Of a stretch of 64,000 bases of DNA, positions 60,984 to 64,000 are shown in pieces; within the stretch, counting starts at the first letter, position 1; every line of letters starts with the position of its first letter. Source of the stretch: Leptolinea sp. HRD-7. GTDB lineage: Bacteria; Chloroflexota; Anaerolineae; Anaerolineales; Anaerolineaceae. Both the position numbers and the translations under genes were made by a program. Under the pieces are notes generated by a model. It worked only from the letters and a program-made list of their open reading frames with translations. It did not search any database and was not told the origin of the DNA. Location: contig AP024710.1 in the NCBI GenBank assembly GCA_024363285.1, forward strand, positions 806,001-870,000, in the 5' to 3' direction.

Positions 60984-61751
60984 TCATTCCACATTTACCG
61001 GCTTCACCCTGCGCACCCACGCGAACCAGATCAACGCCAGCGCAATGACCGCGAAGACTTCCCAGGTGGTGTTCGCCACCACGGGCACACCGGCAAACTT
61101 GATGGCAATGCCGGCCAGTGCCCACAAGATGACCAATGTATAAGCCACATCCCTGCGGGTGATGATCATCGCCAGGCTCAATGCCAGTACCACCACCAGC
61201 ATGATCACCATCCAGCCTTCCGGTGACAACCCCCAGCGGTCCCATTTGACATAATCCAGCACAGAGGTCACATTGGCGACGGTGGCTACCGAGATCCACC
61301 CGAGGTACACACTGAACGGAACACGCACCGCCCAGGTTTCGGTCTTAGACACCTTACTCTGCCCGGTTCCCAGCTTCAAATAGGTGATGATCAGCGCAGC
61401 CAGCAGCGTGAACATGGCCAGCAGAGTCAGCGGGAATTGCTCGTAATGCCAGAGGAAGATCCACGCGCTGTTAGCCAGTCCGCCCAACACGATCCACCAA
61501 CCGGTGGCACGCAGCCGGGGGTTTTCACGCTGCGCGGGCAGCGACTGAAAAATGCCATAAGCGATCAACCCGATATAGATCAGCCCCCAGATCGAGAAAA
61601 CGTATCCCGCCGGTACAAAGTAAACCTGGAACCGGTCTGATATTTGACCTGTGTTCAACCCATTCAGGGGAAGCGCATTGGCCAATGTATTGACGATGAG
61701 CGTGATCAATATAGACACGATCACAGCCGCCTGCCGAAGTTTATCTTTCAT
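60984..61751 (-). CDS. TspO/MBR-related membrane protein
   Basis: From the ATG at 61751 (GGGAGGAG seven bases upstream; an upstream ATG at 61781 lacks one) the product is 255 residues with about seven hydrophobic segments. Features: a first helix VIVSILITLIVNTLANALPL, then YFVPAGYVFSIWGLIYIGLI, which resembles the FxPPxxVFxxVWxxLY motif of tryptophan-rich sensory proteins (TspO/MBR), and ANSAWIFLWHYEQFPLT with the W-x-x-x-F motif. It is longer than classic five-helix TspO (~160). Relatives in Bacteria and plants are annotated as tryptophan-rich sensory protein. Ligand unknown. Confidence 0.75.
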   Translation of the reverse strand: MKDKLRQAAVIVSILITLIVNTLANALPLNGLNTGQISDRFQVYFVPAGYVFSIWGLIYIGLIAYGIFQSLPAQRENPRLRATGWWIVLGGLANSAWIFLWHYEQFPLTLLAMFTLLAALIITYLKLGTGQSKVSKTETWAVRVPFSVYLGWISVATVANVTSVLDYVKWDRWGLSPEGWMVIMLVVVLALSLAMIITRRDVAYTLVILWALAGIAIKFAGVPVVANTTWEVFAVIALALIWFAWVRRVKPVNVE

Positions 61752-61790
61752 ATTGAATCTCCTCCCACAAAGCCAGGACAATGTTTCGTA

Positions 61791-62072
61791 TTAGCTGAAG
61801 CGGTCGATCAATTTCTCGAGTTCAACTGCATAACCGATGATCGTCTGGTCATCCAGCGGGGTGCGTTCAAAGCGTTCCAGATCATCACGCAGAATGCCGG
61901 CCGCGCGGCGCGACATATTCCTGTAGATCCGATCACGAACCTCCTTATCCGCGCCGATCATTGCCACACCCAGCTCCCGCACACTGCCTTCACCTATGCG
62001 GTTAAGCCAGTTCTGGATCTGGCTGTCATCTAATTCTTTGACTTTTTGAAGCGTAGCCAGGTTTCGTTCCAT
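61791..62072 (-). CDS. Small FliG-C-like protein
   Basis: From the ATG at 62072 (AGGATAGG upstream; a GTG at 62084 is in frame) the product is 93 residues: LQKVKELDDSQIQNWLNRIG, GADKEVRDRIYRNMSRRAAG and LEKLIDRFS. The middle matches the small helical FliG C-terminal-like domain (x-x-G-x-x-x-x-V-x-x-x-I-x-x-N-M-S-x-R-A). In flagellated bacteria that domain belongs to the motor switch, but no flagellar gene is nearby; stand-alone versions occur in non-flagellated Chloroflexota. It precedes the TspO-like gene by 39 bp in the same direction. Confidence 0.75.
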   Translation of the reverse strand: MERNLATLQKVKELDDSQIQNWLNRIGEGSVRELGVAMIGADKEVRDRIYRNMSRRAAGILRDDLERFERTPLDDQTIIGYAVELEKLIDRFS

Positions 62073-62210
62073 ACCTATCCTCACTCTTTTTGATCAGCAA
62101 CGAAACTTGGATGATTTTGTTTCCATGATACACAAAATAAAACCGGGTTTCTACTGGTAGAACCTCGGAGTTTTGATTTGATGGATTTGGATCCAGATCA
62201 GCCTCTGTTC

Positions 62211-62378
62211 TTACCAGTTATCGTCATCTGAGAGTATGTCCAGAAGGATCATATCTTCAATAAAGTCCCGTTCATCATCAACTGCTCCATGCAGAGGAGT
62301 GTGATTATTTTGATGATTGCCCAAAATACCCACTATGATGAATAAGGCGAATAAGGGCAAAATACAAATCATTTCCAT
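62211..62378 (-). CDS. Small 55-aa membrane protein
   Basis: A 55-codon frame starts with ATG at 62378, six bases after GGGGA. The product has an N-terminal hydrophobic helix MEMICILPLFALFIIVGILG and a polar, very acidic tail (VDDERDFIEDMILLDILSDD), so it is likely a single-pass membrane protein with a cytoplasmic or external acidic end. No family recognised. It lies 138 bp upstream of the FliG-C-like gene in the same orientation. Support is the good ribosome binding site and the sensible protein composition; it is too short for a firm call. Confidence 0.55.
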   Translation of the reverse strand: MEMICILPLFALFIIVGILGNHQNNHTPLHGAVDDERDFIEDMILLDILSDDDNW

Positions 62379-62591
62379 ATTATTCCCCGCATAAATGGAA
62401 CAAAAATTATGATGTATGTATCAGTATTTTATCTCGTTTTGGGGCATAACGCAGCCGGGTGTTTTATAAGACGTAAATCGACGGTTGAAATTTTTAGGGC
62501 CGGTTATTCGGACTTTAAATTGTTACTTTAAAACATTCTCTATCGCTGACCAAATGCAACCTGATTTCCAAAAGAAAAGACAGGCACCGCT

Positions 62592-62969
62592 ATGAGAAAA
62601 ACGATATGGTGCATATCAAATGAAACGGTAATGCGCCTGGTGGCCGAAGGGAAGGCCATTCCGGTATGCCCCGAACAGGCCGGCAGGTTGACCACCCCGC
62701 GGCTGCCCTGCGAGATCGTCAACGGGAGGGTAATGCGAAAAGACGGGTTGGACTTAACAGCCGAATTTGAGAGCGGCGCGCGGGAATGCCTGGCACTGGC
62801 CAGATTAGCTGGTGCTTACGGGGCGATCCTCAAGGCAAATAGCCCGTCATGTGGAGCCGGCCAGATTTATGATGGCACTTTTTTTGGTGCACTCGTGCCC
62901 GGTAATGGGGTTTTCGCGGCGATGTGCCGGCAGGAAGGCATCACCCTGCGCACGGAAGAAGACCTGTGA
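62592..62969 (+). CDS. DUF523-family protein, shortened N terminus
   Basis: The 125-residue product matches DUF523 (usually 145-160 residues) from about residue 15: LVAEGKAIPVCPEQAGRLTT, GLDLTAEFESGARECLALA, GAILKANSPSCGAGQIYDGT and GNGVFAAMCRQEGI. The conserved N-terminal stretch of the family, with SACLLG and CRYDG, is missing; the first 14 residues (MRKTIWCISNETVM) do not align to it and an in-frame stop lies a short way upstream. Another frame just upstream reads RHRYEKND, possibly the trace of the RYDGK region, which would indicate a frameshift. Function of the family is unknown. Confidence 0.7.
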   Translation: MRKTIWCISNETVMRLVAEGKAIPVCPEQAGRLTTPRLPCEIVNGRVMRKDGLDLTAEFESGARECLALARLAGAYGAILKANSPSCGAGQIYDGTFFGALVPGNGVFAAMCRQEGITLRTEEDL

Positions 62970-63122
62970 CCTTGCCGACAGGCTGACGGAAGAGTAAAAT
63001 AACGCCATTATGGATGAGTTCGTGAATCTTAAGGCAGCCGTCAACATGTGCAGAGCGCAGGGGGTCTGTTAAACGCGCCTGCTTTCTATTAGATAAATTT
63101 TATCTGGTTTATGCTATTTTCA

Positions 63123-63152
63123 AGCGGGCGATCCAATCGCCCGCTTTTTTTT
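63123..63152 (+). terminator. Rho-independent terminator upstream of the MFS gene
   Basis: AGCGGGCGAT (63123-63132) pairs perfectly with ATCGCCCGCT (63136-63145) over CCA and is followed by T7. It terminates plus-strand transcription from the DUF523 gene. A second GC-rich palindrome (GCGGGCTG/CAGCCCGC) lies at 63154-63174. Confidence 0.85.
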
Positions 63153-63187
63153 CGCGGGCTGCCCGTCAGCCCGCCAGGAATGTCAAA

Positions 63188-64000
63188 ATGAAATTCAAAT
63201 ATCTTTCTTCTGGTTGGAAAACCTTCTATCGAATTTGGTTCGGCCAGACCGTGTCGCTGATCGGCACCGCGATGAGCCGGTTCGCGTTTATGATCTGGGC
63301 TTACCAGCAGACTGGCGCCGCCACCACCCTGGCGCTTTTGGGATTTTTTGGCTATGGTTCACTGGTTGTCACCAGCGTATTTTCGGGCAGCATTGTTGAC
63401 CGGTTTAATCGCAAGTATGTAATGCTGCTGGCAGATACCGGCGCGGCATTAACCAGCGCCGTTATCCTTTTACTGTACATCACAGGGCATTTACAGATAT
63501 GGCACCTGTATGCGATGGAAGTACTATCCGGTTTCTTTGATGCCTTCCAGTATCCCGCCTATCAGGCTTCCATCACCCTGTTGGTTCCCAAAGATGATTT
63601 CACCCGTGCCAGCAGCATGACCGGGCTGTCAGATTCTTCGTCGCGCATTATCGCGCCAGTTTTGGCCGGGTTGATCCTGCCGCTGACTGGTATACAGACG
63701 GTTCTATTGATCGATCTGGCTACATTTATTTTTGCCTTTATCAATCTGGCGTATTCTCCCATCCCTCAACCGGAAAAAACTCACGCGCGAGAAGAAAACC
63801 CCCGACCGGAATTCTTCTCCCGCGCGGGTTGGGATTTCATTCGCACCCGCCCTGGATTGGTGGGATTGGTTGTTTTATTCGCGTTCATCAATCTGTGCGC
63901 CGGCTTCACGTATTACTCGATCATTTCACCCATGATCCTCGCGCGCTCGGGGAACAACACACTAGCATTGAGCTGGGTGGAAGCATCTCTCGGGGTGGGC
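63188..64000 (+). CDS. MFS transporter, N-terminal part (runs off right edge)
   Basis: An open frame from the ATG at 63188 reaches the window end (271 codons). It has at least seven hydrophobic segments: RIWFGQTVSLIGTAMSRFAF, LALLGFFGYGSLVVTSVFSG, the family loop GSIVDRFNRKYVMLLADT, then IWHLYAMEVLSGFFDAFQYP, AYQASITLLVPKDDFTRASS and APVLAGLILPLTGIQ. The layout fits the MFS_3/enterobactin-exporter-like group of drug or siderophore exporters. The C-terminal half is outside the window. Substrate not predictable. Confidence 0.85.
   Translation, partial: MKFKYLSSGWKTFYRIWFGQTVSLIGTAMSRFAFMIWAYQQTGAATTLALLGFFGYGSLVVTSVFSGSIVDRFNRKYVMLLADTGAALTSAVILLLYITGHLQIWHLYAMEVLSGFFDAFQYPAYQASITLLVPKDDFTRASSMTGLSDSSSRIIAPVLAGLILPLTGIQTVLLIDLATFIFAFINLAYSPIPQPEKTHAREENPRPEFFSRAGWDFIRTRPGLVGLVVLFAFINLCAGFTYYSIISPMILARSGNNTLALSWVEASLGVG

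Noticed and set aside
63010..63072. 20-codon frame MDEFVNLKAAVNMCRAQGVC after the DUF523 gene
   Set aside because: Very short, no ribosome binding site, no recognisable feature; likely chance.

Overview
The window looks like a chromosomal segment of a Chloroflexota bacterium, most likely class Anaerolineae. This rests on inference from gene style: a single-chain glycyl-tRNA synthetase with alpha and beta parts joined, several exported proteins with long Thr/Pro/Ala-rich linkers behind lipoboxes or transmembrane anchors, TadE/TadG-type proteins without an outer-membrane secretin nearby, LVIVD-repeat and PA14 surface proteins, and a moderate GC content. No rRNA is present to settle the taxonomy.

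Layout. (1) 1-3741: the 5' end of a LuxR-type regulator gene (runs off the left edge), an exported LVIVD-repeat protein and a polytopic membrane protein of glycosyltransferase-C type. (2) 3826-18198, minus strand: a complete 14-gene nuoABCDEFGHIJKLMN operon for NADH:quinone oxidoreductase (complex I), in canonical order with short gaps or overlaps except one 146-bp gap between nuoC and nuoD. (3) 18199-31195: a decayed REP-associated transposase, the primary sigma factor and primase genes, a repeat patch, fused glyQS, a lipoprotein, the glmU-corC-cdd-recO cluster and tRNA-Gln(TTG). (4) 31196-42088: a response regulator with a C-terminal roadblock-like domain, an oligopeptide transporter group (binding protein plus two ATPases, no permeases), FtsK/SpoIIIE, a LamG-like lipoprotein, an adenosine-specific-kinase family protein and a GNAT/CelD-type protein. 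(5) 42195-46816: three genes for TadE/TadG-like exported proteins, one a TadE-PA14-threonine stalk fusion and one with a von Willebrand A domain. (6) 47088-57270, plus strand: a compact phage-like head module: small DNA-binding candidate, small membrane protein, large terminase, portal, a protease-scaffold-capsid polyprotein with a strong internal ribosome binding site, holin-like protein, GH25 endolysin, head-tail proteins and three structural or unknown proteins. No integrase, repressor, tape measure or replication gene is visible. (7) 57271-59098: a RAYT (REP-associated tyrosine transposase) gene flanked by 70-bp palindromic elements, a 242-bp tandem repeat carrying that element plus the last codons of a restriction-modification methylase gene, and a remnant of the 5' end of such a gene. 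(8) 59099-64000: a lipoprotein with a HELTH metallopeptidase motif, an SPFH-protein fragment, a TspO-like membrane protein, a FliG-C-like small protein, an unlisted 55-aa membrane protein, a shortened DUF523 protein and the start of an MFS transporter.

The most interesting material is in regions 6 and 7: the streamlined phage-like module with its nested capsid gene, and a RAYT/palindrome system whose GTAGGGGC-tipped elements recur across the window and appear to have mediated or accompanied deletion and tandem duplication of a methylase gene.
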